Assembly (NCBI RefSeq): GCF_947366995.1
Contig: NZ_CANBCC010000012.1
Span: 1-64,000, forward strand
Reading direction: 5' to 3'
DNA from: an uncultured Aquabacterium sp.
GTDB taxonomy: Bacteria; Pseudomonadota; Gammaproteobacteria; Burkholderiales; Burkholderiaceae_C
Length of the DNA: 64,000 nucleotides
Of this stretch, positions 34,968 to 44,832 are shown piece after piece. Each line of letters begins with the position of its first letter. The stretch's first letter is position 1. Under the pieces are notes generated by a model, which was not told the origin of the DNA, made no database searches, and was given only the letters and a program-made list of their open reading frames with translations. The translations under genes were made by a program, and so were the position numbers.

Positions 34968-36320
34968 CAGGCGGCGCCGGGTCTTCTCGATGTTGCTGCG
35001 CAGGGTGTAGAGCTCGTCGGCATGGGCCAGGGGGATGTTGATCTGGCTGGCCACGCGGTCGAGTTCGTCGAGCTCGTCGAGCAGTTCCTGAACCGGGACG
35101 GGTTGCGCTTCCATGCGCGCTTCGACCTCCCGCAGCCGCGCATACCAGCGGAACACGCGCTGGCGCACGCGGTAGGTGTAGAGCGGCGGTACCACGCGCG
35201 ACAGCGGCAGCAGCAGCACGATCAGACCGCCGATGACCAGCCACATGCGTTCGAGCAGGTTGCTGGCCCAGAAGGGCAGAAAGCGCTGCCAGAACGGCGG
35301 GGTGCCGTTGATGGCGCGGTCGCCTTCGGGGCTGACGGGCAGTTCGCTGGTGCGGGTGTTGGGGAAGTCGCGCGCGCGGTTGAACCAGCCGGCGCCGCCG
35401 TGCAGCTGCTGCGCGGTCTGCGCGAACAGCTGGCGCAGCGCGGGGTGGGTGTCTTCGCGGGTCAGCAGCGCGGTGGTGGCGGCCAGCAGGCCGATGTCCT
35501 GCCGGGGCAGGTCGCGGGCGAGGTCGACCATGCCGCGCGGCAGCGTGACGGTCTGCAGGAAGGGGAAGCGCCGTGCCAGGGCATCGGCCTGTGGCAGGTC
35601 GGCCAGCGCGATGCCGGGTTGTTGCAACAGGCGCTGCACCACCGGCGATTCGGGCGCGGTGACGAGCACCAGCGCATCCAGCTTGCCGGACAGCAGTGCC
35701 TGGGCCGCCACCTCGGGCGCGAACTGGCGCTGTGTGAGCGCGCCGGTGTCGAGCCCGTTGGCCTGCAGAAGGCGACGCACCAGTTCGGGCACACCGCTGC
35801 CTGCTTGGTCGATGTTGACGCGCAGGCCGCGCAGCTGGGTCAGCGAGGTGAACGCGGGCGGCGGCCCGCGGCGGCCGGGTCGTTGCAGCGCCGCGGGGCG
35901 ATAGAACAACCACACGGGTTCGTAGAACAGTGCCCCCAGGGACATGAGCCCGGCGTCTGCATCGGCTGCGGTGTCATCGCTGCCGCCGCGCACAAAGGCC
36001 ACGTCGGCGCGGCCCTCTCGCAGGGCCAGCAGGTTGCCGGCCGTGCCTTCGGTGGTGAGCAACTGCACGTGGATGCCGTCGCGTTCGAGGGCACGGGCAT
36101 AGCGCTGGCCGAACTCGGCGTAGGCACTGCCGGCCGGGCCGGTGGCCAGCGTGACGGTGCGTGGCGGTTGCGGATCCAGCCACCAGTAGGCGGCGGCCAG
36201 CAGCGCGCCGGCCAGCAGCATCACCGGGCCCGCCGAGGCCAGCATGTCGCGGACGGACAGCACCCACAGGCGGATGGTGAGCCGCAGGCGTTGGGTCACA
36301 GGGGGGCGGATGTCGGCCAT
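34950..36320 (-). CDS. TAXI-family TRAP transporter solute-binding-like protein, membrane-anchored
   Basis: TVTLATGPAGSAYAEFGQRYARALERDGIHVQLLTTEGTAGNLLALREGRADVAFVRGG; N- and C-terminal TM segments. Confidence 0.85.
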   Translation of the reverse strand: MADIRPPVTQRLRLTIRLWVLSVRDMLASAGPVMLLAGALLAAAYWWLDPQPPRTVTLATGPAGSAYAEFGQRYARALERDGIHVQLLTTEGTAGNLLALREGRADVAFVRGGSDDTAADADAGLMSLGALFYEPVWLFYRPAALQRPGRRGPPPAFTSLTQLRGLRVNIDQAGSGVPELVRRLLQANGLDTGALTQRQFAPEVAAQALLSGKLDALVLVTAPESPVVQRLLQQPGIALADLPQADALARRFPFLQTVTLPRGMVDLARDLPRQDIGLLAATTALLTREDTHPALRQLFAQTAQQLHGGAGWFNRARDFPNTRTSELPVSPEGDRAINGTPPFWQRFLPFWASNLLERMWLVIGGLIVLLLPLSRVVPPLYTYRVRQRVFRWYARLREVEARMEAQPVPVQELLDELDELDRVASQINIPLAHADELYTLRSNIEKTRRRLLSHTH

Positions 36321-36432
36321 GGACGGTGGTGCGTGCAGATCGGGGGCTGCTCATTCTAGGTAGCGCGCGGCCGGTGGGCGTCCCCGCCGATATAGTGCGG
36401 CACACAACAAACACGATCAGGAAGGAAGTCAG

Positions 36433-39400
36433 ATGCGCGGGTCATGGCAGACCAGGGGCGGCCGATGGGCCGGGGCCGTGCAGGGGCGGGCGTGGACGGC
36501 GGTGCTGGCAGCACTGGGCGTGGTCTCGGTGGTGGTGGCCACCCAGGTGCTGGCCACCACGGTGCAGACCATGTCGCCCCAGGGCGAGGTGGCCAAGGTG
36601 CGCCAGGCCCGGGTCACCTTTTCGGACCCGATGGTGAAGTTCGGCGACCCGCGTCTGCCGGCGCCGGCCCAGGTGCGTTGCCGCAACGAGAGCCCCCTGA
36701 CGGGCAGCGGCCGCTGGGTGGACGACCGGACCTGGGTGTACGACTTCACGCAGGACGTGCCGGCCGGCACGCGGTGCGACGTCAGCCTGAACACCGGCCT
36801 GGCCTCGCTGGCCGGGCAGGCCGTGACCGGCAGCAAGGCCTTTGCCTTCAGCACCGGCGGGCCGGCCATCGTGCGCGCCTACCCCAGCGCCGACAGCGGC
36901 AACGAGATCGAAGAGGAACAGGTCTTTGCGCTGCTGCTCAATGGCGCCGCCACGCGGGCCAGCATCGAGCAGCGTGCCTATTGCGAGGTCAGCGGCGTGG
37001 CCGAGCGCCTGCCCGTCAAGGTGGTGGACGGCGCGGTGCGCAACGACATCCTGAAAGCGGTGGACCTGACCGCGCAGCAGGCCCGCGTGGTGACGGTGCA
37101 GTGCGGCCGCCCGCTGCCGCCGGACGCCCAGGTGAAGCTGGTGTGGGCCAAGGGCATTGCCACGCCGTCGGGCGTGGGCAGCTCGGCCGACCGGGTGCTG
37201 AGCTACCGCGTGCGCCCGCCGTTCACGGCCAGCTTCACCTGCGAGCGGGTGAACGCCCGCAGTGACTGCCTGCCCATCCGGCCGATGCGCATCGAGTTCT
37301 CGTCGCCCGTGCCGCGCAAGCTGGCCGAACGCATCGTGCTGAAAACGCCGGACGGCGAGCGCAAGCCGGTGGTCGAGCAACACCGGGGTGAGGTGCAGGA
37401 GCGCCTGGTGAGCGCCGACAGCGGCGGCCTGCGCCGTTGGTTCTACTTCTTCACGCGCAACAAGGGCAGCACCGGCATCGACCCGGATGAAAGCGGCGTG
37501 AGCGCGGTGGTCTTCCAGCCGGGCTTCCCCGAGAACGCCGCCGTGCGCATCGAGCTGCCGGCAGGCTTCAAGGACGATGCCGGCCGCACGCTGGGCAATG
37601 CCTCGGCCTTTCCGCTGCAGACGCGCACGGCCGATGCGCCGCCGCTGGCCAAGTTCCCGAAGGCGACCTTCGGCGTGCTGGAGCTCAATGCCGAGCCCAC
37701 GTTGCCGGTGACGGTGCGCCATGTCGAGGGCGACCTGGCCATCAAGGGCCTGCAGGCCGGCGTGCGCGACCTGAAGGTGGCGGACGACGCGGCCATCATC
37801 GCGTGGCTGGCGCGCGTCAAGCGCTACGACGAGCGCCGCCTGCAGCGCAAGGACGTGGAGGCCGAACTGGGCGTGCGCCTGCCGCCGCCGCCCCAGCCGA
37901 AAGCCAAGCGCCCGGTGAAGCGCCGGGACGACGCCGAGGGCTGGGAAGACGACCGCCGCGAGGACGACCCGAACTGGGTGCAGACCCGCACCGTGAGCCT
38001 GCTGGCGCGCGAGAAGGCGGCCACCAGCCTGAAGCTGCCCACCTCGCAGCGCACCGAGCCGCACCCCTTCGAGGTGATCGGCATTCCGATGCCGCAGCCG
38101 GGCTTCCACGTGGTCGAGATCGCCTCGCCGCGCCTGGGCCAGGCCTTGCTGGACCGCAACGCGCCCATGTACGTGCGCACCAGCGTGCTGGTGACCAACC
38201 TGGGCGTGCACTTCAAGTGGGGGGCGGCCAACTCGGGCGTGTGGGTGACCACGCTCGACAAGGCCCAGCCGGTGTCGGACGCCGCCGTGCAGGTCTCGGA
38301 CTGCCTGGGCCGGGTGGTGTGGCGCGGCCGGACCGACCACCAGGGCTTTGCGCTGGTGAACGAGGCGCTGCCCCGCATGGACTGGTCGTCGTGCGATGCC
38401 GGCGAGACAGGCCGCGAAGTGGGCTACTTCGTCAGTGCGCGCAAGACCGACGCCCAGGGCCGTACCGACATGGCATTCGTGTGGTCGACCTGGAACGAGG
38501 GCATCGAGGCCTGGCGCTTCCACGTGAACCAGGACTACAGCGAAGAGGTTGAGCCCGTGCGCTATCACACGGTGATGGACCGCACCCTGCTGCGTGCCGG
38601 GCAGACCGTGTCGATGCAGCACCATGCGCGGGCCGAGCGGCTGCGCGGCCTGCGCCTGCCGATGGCGGACGAGCTGCCCTCGGAAGGCCGCATCGTGCAT
38701 GAGGGCTCGGGCCAGGAGTTCAGTTTCACACTGAACTGGCGCGGCCGGCGCCATGCCGAAACCACCTTCGCCATTCCGGAGGACGCCAAGCTGGGCGTGT
38801 ATGCCGTGCAGATGCCGCACGGGCCGCATGGCGGGTATGTGCAGACCGGGTCGTTCCGCGTCGAAGAATTCCGCCTGCCCGTGATGACCGGGCGCCTGAT
38901 GGGGCCGAAGGGCGCGCTGGTGCAGCCGCGCGACGTGCCGCTGGGCCTGCAGATCAACTATGGCAACGGCGGCGGCGCCAGCGGCCTGCCGGTGCGCGTG
39001 TCGGCCCAGCTGGGCGACACCGACGTGCAGGCGGCCTTGCGCACGCAGCGCTTCCCGGGCTTCCGCTTCGAGCCGCCGCGCGAGCCGCGCTCGCAGGCAG
39101 AACGCAGCTTCTTCTCGGATGACCGGGTCGACGAGGACGACGAGGAGAACGCCCTGCACCCGCGCGACGGCAGCGCACGGCTGGTGGCCGACAAGCTGGC
39201 CGTCACGCTGGACGCCAAGGGCGCCGGCAAGGTGACGCTGCCCGGCCTGCCCGCCGTGACGCGGCCGCAGCAGCTGCTGGTGCAGGCCACCTACGCCGAC
39301 CCGAACGGCGAGGTGCAGACATTGAGCCAGTCGCTGCCAGTGTGGCCTTCCGCCGTGGTGCTGGGCGTGCGCACGGATTCGTGGGTGTCGGTCAAGCAGA

Positions 39401-42400
39401 AGGTGGCCACGCAGGTGCTGGCGCTGGACACCAACGGCGTGCCGCAGGCTGGCGTGAGCGTGGCCGTGAAGGCGGTGGCTCACCGGACGAGCTCCACCCG
39501 CAAGCGGCTGGTGGGCGGCTTCTACGCCTACGACAACCAGAACGCCGACGAGGACCTGGGTACGGTCTGCCGTGGCACGAGCGACGCCCGCGGCCTGGTG
39601 CTGTGCGAGGTGGAGATGAAGCAGGCCGGCGAGATCGAACTGATCGCCGAAGCCAAGGACGCGGGCGGCCACCTGGCACGCTCGGCCGCGTCGGTGTGGG
39701 TCACGCGGCAGGGCGAAGTCTGGTTCGGCGGCGACAACCAGGACCGCATGGACCTGATTCCCGAGCGCCGGCAGTACGAGGCCGGGCAGGTCGCGAAGTT
39801 CCAGGTGCGCAGCCCCTTCCGCCAGGCCACCGCGCTGGTCGCCATCGAGCGCAATGGCATCCTCGAAACCTTCACGGTGCAGTTGAACGGGCAGGACCCG
39901 ACGATCGAGGTGCCGGTGAAGGCCGAGTGGGCGCCCAATGTGTACGTGTCGGTGCTGGCCGTGCGCGGCCGCATCCGCGAGGTGCCCTGGTATTCCTTCT
40001 TCACCTGGGGCTGGCGCGCGCCCAGCGAGTGGTGGCAGGCGTGGCGCAACGAAGGCCAGCAGTACCAGGAGCCGACCGCGATGGTCGACCTCTCCAAGCC
40101 CGCCTTCAAGTACGGCATTGCCGAGATCGAGGTGGGCCACAAGGCGCACACGCTGAAGGTGGACGTGCAGCCCGACAAGCCGAGCTACCCGGTGCGCGGC
40201 ACCAGCCTGGTCCGCGTGAAGGTGACGCTGCCCGATGGCAAGCCCGTGCCTGCCGGCACCGAGGTGGCGCTGGCCGCCGTGGACGAGGCCCTGCTGGAGC
40301 TGCAGCCCAACGACAGCTGGGACCTGATGAAGGCCATGATCCAGCCCCGGGCCTATGGTGTCGAGACCGCCACGGCGCAGATGCAGATCATCGGCAAGCG
40401 GCACTATGGCCGCAAGGCCGTGCCCACCGGCGGGGGCGGTGGCGACTTCCCCACCCGCGAGCTGTTCGACACGCTGCTGCTGTGGAACCCGCGCGTGGTG
40501 CTCGACGCCCGCGGTGAGGCCCTGGTCAAGGTGCCGCTGAACGATGCGCTCACGAGCTTCCGCATCGTCGTGGTGGCCGATGCCGTGCAGGGCGACAACG
40601 CCGCGCTGTTCGGCAAGGGGCAGGCGCAGATCCGCGCCACGCAGGACCTGCAGATCCTGTCGGGGGTGCCGCCGCTGGTGCGCGAGGGCGACCAGTACCG
40701 CGCCATGTTTACGCTGCGGAACACGACGGCCCAGGCCATGGACGTGGTGCTGCAGGGCCAGGCCGGCGGGCCGCTGCCCGAGCAGCGCCTGCGCATCGAG
40801 CCCAACGCCGCGGCCGAGGCGGGCTGGGACCTCACCGTGCCCTACAACGTGGCGCAGCTGGCCTGGCAGGTGAGTGCGAAGGCCACGGGCAGCACCGGGG
40901 CGCAGGACCGCATGGCCTTCACGCAGAAGGTGGTGCCTGCCGTGCCGGTCACGGTGCAGCAGGCCACGCTGATGCAGCTCGACAAGGCAGCGGGCATCCC
41001 GATCGCGCCGCCGCTGAAAGCCCTGCCCGATGGCAACGGCGCGCTGCGCGGCGGCATCGAGGTGGCGCTCAAGCCGCGGCTGGCCGATGGCCTGCCCGGC
41101 GTGCGCGAGTTCTTCGCTCGCTACCCCTGGAGCTGCCTGGAGCAGCGCACCTCGGTGGCCATCGGCCTGCGTGACGCGGCCTACTGGCAGAGCATCGCCA
41201 GCCAGATCCCGCTGTACCTCGATGAAGATGGCCTGGCGAACTACTTCCCGCCCTCGTCCGGCATGCCACGCACCGGCAGCGACAGCCTGACCGCCTACCT
41301 GCTGGCCATCACCGACGAGGCCAGCCGGCTGGGCTACGACTTCCGCATCCCGGCCGACACGCGCGAGAAGATGGAGCGCGGCCTGATCGCCTTTGTCGAA
41401 GGGCAGATCAAGCGTGATTTCTGGGCGCCCGCCTTCCTGAAGAACGGCGACCTGGACGTGCGCAAGCTGGCGGCGCTCGAAGCCCTGAGCCGCACGGGCC
41501 GCGTGCTGCCGCGCATGCTGGGCTCGATCCAGATCCTGCCCAACCAGTGGCCGACCGGCGCGGTGATCGACTGGCTGATGGTGCTGCAGCGCGTGAAGGA
41601 CATCCCCGAGCGCGACAAGCGGCTGGCCGAGGCCGAGCAGATCCTGCGTGCGCGCCTGAACGTGCAGGGCACGCGGCTGGGCTTCTCGACCGAGCGCGAC
41701 GACAGCTGGTGGTGGCTGATGGCCAACGGCGACGTCAACAGCGTGCGCATGCTGCTGGGCGCGATGGACCGCCCGGGCTGGGCCGACGACATGCCGCGCC
41801 TGATGATCGGCACGCTGCAACGCCAGCAGCGCGGGCACTGGTCGACCACGGTGGCCAATGCCTGGGGCAGCGTGGCGGTCGAGGCCTTCTCGAAGCGCTT
41901 CGAGAAGGAGCCCGTGACCGGCAGCACCCGCGCGCTGTTCGAGATGCCGGTGGCAGGTGGCGCGCCGGTGCCCAGCGGCGAAGCCCGTGTGCTGAACTGG
42001 TCTGGCCAGGCGGCGGGTGGCACGCTGGCGCTGGGCTGGCCGCGCGGCTTTGCGGTGGGCGGCAACAAGGCCGACACCACCGTGCGCGTGTCGCACGACG
42101 GCACGGGCAAGCCGTGGGTGACCTTCACCAGCAAGGCCGCGGTGCCCGTGCAGGTGCCGTTCAGCTCGGGCTACCGCCTCACCAAGACGGTGACGCCGGT
42201 GGAGCAGAAGGTGAAAGGCCAGTACAGCCGTGGCGACGTGCTGCGCGTGCGGCTCGACATCGACGTGCAGGCCGATGCGACCTGGGTGGTGCTCAACGAC
42301 CCGGTGCCGGGCGGGGCGACGATTCTGGGCAGCGGCCTGGGCCGCGACAGCGCCATCGACACCGCCAGCGAGCAGGAAGACGACCGCGGCTGGCTGGCCT

Positions 42401-42591
42401 ACAAGGAGCGCAGCTTCGAGGCCTACCGCGCTTACTACCGCTACCTGCCGAAGGGCCGCTTCCAGGTCGAGTACACGGTGCGCCTCAACAACCCGGGCAC
42501 CTTCGGCCTGCCGCAGACGCGGATGGAAGCCATGTACGCGCCCGAGATGTTCGGCGAGGCGCCCAACGCGCCGGTGGTGGTGAAGCCATGA
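36433..42591 (+). CDS. alpha-2-macroglobulin family protein
   Basis: 2052 aa; thioester motif CLEQ in YPWSCLEQRTSVAIGL; MG-domain pattern; next to pbpC. Confidence 0.93.
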   Translation: MRGSWQTRGGRWAGAVQGRAWTAVLAALGVVSVVVATQVLATTVQTMSPQGEVAKVRQARVTFSDPMVKFGDPRLPAPAQVRCRNESPLTGSGRWVDDRTWVYDFTQDVPAGTRCDVSLNTGLASLAGQAVTGSKAFAFSTGGPAIVRAYPSADSGNEIEEEQVFALLLNGAATRASIEQRAYCEVSGVAERLPVKVVDGAVRNDILKAVDLTAQQARVVTVQCGRPLPPDAQVKLVWAKGIATPSGVGSSADRVLSYRVRPPFTASFTCERVNARSDCLPIRPMRIEFSSPVPRKLAERIVLKTPDGERKPVVEQHRGEVQERLVSADSGGLRRWFYFFTRNKGSTGIDPDESGVSAVVFQPGFPENAAVRIELPAGFKDDAGRTLGNASAFPLQTRTADAPPLAKFPKATFGVLELNAEPTLPVTVRHVEGDLAIKGLQAGVRDLKVADDAAIIAWLARVKRYDERRLQRKDVEAELGVRLPPPPQPKAKRPVKRRDDAEGWEDDRREDDPNWVQTRTVSLLAREKAATSLKLPTSQRTEPHPFEVIGIPMPQPGFHVVEIASPRLGQALLDRNAPMYVRTSVLVTNLGVHFKWGAANSGVWVTTLDKAQPVSDAAVQVSDCLGRVVWRGRTDHQGFALVNEALPRMDWSSCDAGETGREVGYFVSARKTDAQGRTDMAFVWSTWNEGIEAWRFHVNQDYSEEVEPVRYHTVMDRTLLRAGQTVSMQHHARAERLRGLRLPMADELPSEGRIVHEGSGQEFSFTLNWRGRRHAETTFAIPEDAKLGVYAVQMPHGPHGGYVQTGSFRVEEFRLPVMTGRLMGPKGALVQPRDVPLGLQINYGNGGGASGLPVRVSAQLGDTDVQAALRTQRFPGFRFEPPREPRSQAERSFFSDDRVDEDDEENALHPRDGSARLVADKLAVTLDAKGAGKVTLPGLPAVTRPQQLLVQATYADPNGEVQTLSQSLPVWPSAVVLGVRTDSWVSVKQKVATQVLALDTNGVPQAGVSVAVKAVAHRTSSTRKRLVGGFYAYDNQNADEDLGTVCRGTSDARGLVLCEVEMKQAGEIELIAEAKDAGGHLARSAASVWVTRQGEVWFGGDNQDRMDLIPERRQYEAGQVAKFQVRSPFRQATALVAIERNGILETFTVQLNGQDPTIEVPVKAEWAPNVYVSVLAVRGRIREVPWYSFFTWGWRAPSEWWQAWRNEGQQYQEPTAMVDLSKPAFKYGIAEIEVGHKAHTLKVDVQPDKPSYPVRGTSLVRVKVTLPDGKPVPAGTEVALAAVDEALLELQPNDSWDLMKAMIQPRAYGVETATAQMQIIGKRHYGRKAVPTGGGGGDFPTRELFDTLLLWNPRVVLDARGEALVKVPLNDALTSFRIVVVADAVQGDNAALFGKGQAQIRATQDLQILSGVPPLVREGDQYRAMFTLRNTTAQAMDVVLQGQAGGPLPEQRLRIEPNAAAEAGWDLTVPYNVAQLAWQVSAKATGSTGAQDRMAFTQKVVPAVPVTVQQATLMQLDKAAGIPIAPPLKALPDGNGALRGGIEVALKPRLADGLPGVREFFARYPWSCLEQRTSVAIGLRDAAYWQSIASQIPLYLDEDGLANYFPPSSGMPRTGSDSLTAYLLAITDEASRLGYDFRIPADTREKMERGLIAFVEGQIKRDFWAPAFLKNGDLDVRKLAALEALSRTGRVLPRMLGSIQILPNQWPTGAVIDWLMVLQRVKDIPERDKRLAEAEQILRARLNVQGTRLGFSTERDDSWWWLMANGDVNSVRMLLGAMDRPGWADDMPRLMIGTLQRQQRGHWSTTVANAWGSVAVEAFSKRFEKEPVTGSTRALFEMPVAGGAPVPSGEARVLNWSGQAAGGTLALGWPRGFAVGGNKADTTVRVSHDGTGKPWVTFTSKAAVPVQVPFSSGYRLTKTVTPVEQKVKGQYSRGDVLRVRLDIDVQADATWVVLNDPVPGGATILGSGLGRDSAIDTASEQEDDRGWLAYKERSFEAYRAYYRYLPKGRFQVEYTVRLNNPGTFGLPQTRMEAMYAPEMFGEAPNAPVVVKP

Positions 42592-44828
42592 CCCACCGCG
42601 GGCCGCGGTGGGGGCGGTGCGCGCGGCAGGCGGGGCGCTGGGCGGCCCTGTGCGGCGCGCTGTGCGCCCTGCCCGTGCAGGCCCTGCCCCGCTTTGACGA
42701 GGTCAAGGCCGCCTACCGCGCCTCGGACACGGTGGTGGAAGACCGCCGTGGCGTGCCGCTGCAGGCCGTGCGCACCGACCGCACGCAGCTTCGCGGCGCG
42801 TGGGTGCCGTTGACCGAGGTGTCGCCGGCCTTGCGCACCGCCCTGCTGCTGTCCGAAGACCGGCGCTTCTACGAGCACGCCGGCGTCGACTGGCAGGCCG
42901 TGGGTGCGGCGGCCTGGGGCAACCTGTGGAACAGCCGCACGCGCGGCGCCTCCACCGTGACCATGCAGCTGGCCGGGCTGCTGGACGAGGACCTGGCCAT
43001 GCCCGGTGGCGGCCGGCAGTCGCGCTCGGGTGTGGCCAAGCTGGGCCAGGCGGCCACCGCGCTGCGGCTGGAGCGCCAGTGGCGCAAGGACCAGATCCTG
43101 GAGGCCTACCTGAACCTGGTGGGCTTTCGGGGCGAGGTGGTGGGCATCGGTGCGCTGTCGGCGCGGCTGTTCCAGAAATACCCCTCGGGCCTGAACCACG
43201 ACGAGGCGGCCATCGTGGCGGCGCTGGTGCGCGCGCCGAACGCCCCGGCGCGGCGGGTGGCCGACCGCGCCTGTGCGCTGCTGCGCGAGCAGAAGCTGGC
43301 GCCCGATTGCAGCGCACTGGCCACCTACACCGCGCAGCGGCTGGCGCTGCGCCACAGCGAACGCCTGGACGCCGACGCGCAACTGGCCCCGCACCTGGCG
43401 CGGCGGGTGCTGGCGGGCATCGCCGGCCCCACGCCGCCCGCGCGCGTGAGGACCACGCTGGACGCCGGCTTGCAGCGCTTTGCCCGCGACACGCTGCGCC
43501 TGCGGCTGCGCGAGCTGCGCAACCGGCACGTCGAGGACGGCGCGGTGGTGGTGCTGGACAACGCCACGGGCGAGGTGCGCGCCTGGGTGGGGTCGAGCGG
43601 TGGCGGGCTGTCGCAGGCGGCCGAGGTGGATGGCGCGAGCGCCTTGCGCCAGGCCGGCTCCACGCTCAAGCCCTTTCTCTATGGCCAGGCGATCGAGCAA
43701 CGCTGGCTGACCGCCGCCTCGGTGCTGGACGACTCGCCCGTGGGCCTCAACACCGGCGCGGGGCTCTACATCCCGCAGAACTACGACCACCGGCACAAGG
43801 GTCCGGTGTCGGTGCGCACGGCGCTGGGCTCGTCGCTGAACGTGCCGGCGGTGCGGGCGCTCGTGCTGGTCACGCCCGAGCGCTTCGCCCAGCGGCTGAC
43901 GGCGCTCGGCCTGCCGCTGACGCACCGCGGCGACCACTATGGCTACAGCCTGGCGCTGGGCTCGGCCGAGGTCTCGCTCGTGTCCCTGACCAACGCCTAC
44001 CGGGCGCTGGCGCAGGGGGGGCTGTACAGCCCGTGGCGCGCCGTGGGCGATGGAGTGGGCGATGGGAAGCCGGTGTCCGCGCCCGTGGTGCGCGTGATGG
44101 ACGCGACCGCCGCCTACATCGTGGCCGACGTGCTCGCCGACCGGGAAGCGCGCGTGCCGACCTTCGGCCTGGCCAACGCGCTGACGGCGCGCTACTGGGC
44201 GGCCGTCAAGACGGGCACCAGCAAGGACATGCGCGACAACTGGTGCGTGGGCTTTTCGAAGCGCTTCACGGTGGGCGTGTGGGTCGGCAATGCCGATGGC
44301 GAGCCGATGTGGGGCGTGTCGGGCACGACGGGCGCCGCCCCGGTGTGGCGCGCGGTGATGGACGAGCTGCACCGCCGCCATCCCGATCCGCAGGCGCATC
44401 GACCGCCCCCGCCCCCCGCCGGGCTGGTGCAGCAGGCCGTGCACTTCGAAGGCGGCCTGGAGGCGGCGCGCAACGAGTGGTTCGTGGCCGGCACCGAGCA
44501 GGCCGAGATCCGCCTGGCCAGTGCGCGGGGTGTGGCTCACACTCTGATCCAGTCGCCGGGCGATGGGACGATTTACGCGCTCGATCCGGACATCCCTCTG
44601 CACGCGCAGAAGCTGATGTTCAAGGGCGTGGACGGCCTGCCCGCGCGCTGGGCCTGGCGGCTCGATGGCCGCCGCCTGGGCCCGGCGGCCGACCGGGCCT
44701 GGCCGATGTGGCCCGGCAAGCACGTGCTCGAGCTGGTGGATGAGCGGCAGGCCGTGCGCGCCACCGCCCGCTTCGAGGTGCGGGGGGCGCAGGTTCGCGC
44801 CCCTGCGCCCTCAACCGCCCGGCGCTGA
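42588..44828 (+). CDS. pbpC: penicillin-binding protein 1C
   Basis: ATGA overlap with A2M; LSEDRRFYEHAGVDWQAVGAAAWGNL...GASTVTMQLAGLL; transpeptidase SxxK (AGSTLKPFLYG), KTGT. Confidence 0.93.
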   Translation: MTHRGPRWGRCARQAGRWAALCGALCALPVQALPRFDEVKAAYRASDTVVEDRRGVPLQAVRTDRTQLRGAWVPLTEVSPALRTALLLSEDRRFYEHAGVDWQAVGAAAWGNLWNSRTRGASTVTMQLAGLLDEDLAMPGGGRQSRSGVAKLGQAATALRLERQWRKDQILEAYLNLVGFRGEVVGIGALSARLFQKYPSGLNHDEAAIVAALVRAPNAPARRVADRACALLREQKLAPDCSALATYTAQRLALRHSERLDADAQLAPHLARRVLAGIAGPTPPARVRTTLDAGLQRFARDTLRLRLRELRNRHVEDGAVVVLDNATGEVRAWVGSSGGGLSQAAEVDGASALRQAGSTLKPFLYGQAIEQRWLTAASVLDDSPVGLNTGAGLYIPQNYDHRHKGPVSVRTALGSSLNVPAVRALVLVTPERFAQRLTALGLPLTHRGDHYGYSLALGSAEVSLVSLTNAYRALAQGGLYSPWRAVGDGVGDGKPVSAPVVRVMDATAAYIVADVLADREARVPTFGLANALTARYWAAVKTGTSKDMRDNWCVGFSKRFTVGVWVGNADGEPMWGVSGTTGAAPVWRAVMDELHRRHPDPQAHRPPPPPAGLVQQAVHFEGGLEAARNEWFVAGTEQAEIRLASARGVAHTLIQSPGDGTIYALDPDIPLHAQKLMFKGVDGLPARWAWRLDGRRLGPAADRAWPMWPGKHVLELVDERQAVRATARFEVRGAQVRAPAPSTARR

Positions 44829-44832
44829 CCGC

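Noticed and set aside
36442-42096. 1884-aa ORF antisense to the A2M gene
   Set aside because: Mirror ORF caused by high GC and codon bias; sense frame has a clear A2M thioester motif and pbpC coupling, antisense is His/Arg/Gln-rich without domains.
36433-44828. A2M plus PBP1C pair as a novel system
   Set aside because: Well-known conserved bacterial pairing (yfhM-pbpC type); no unusual feature seen.
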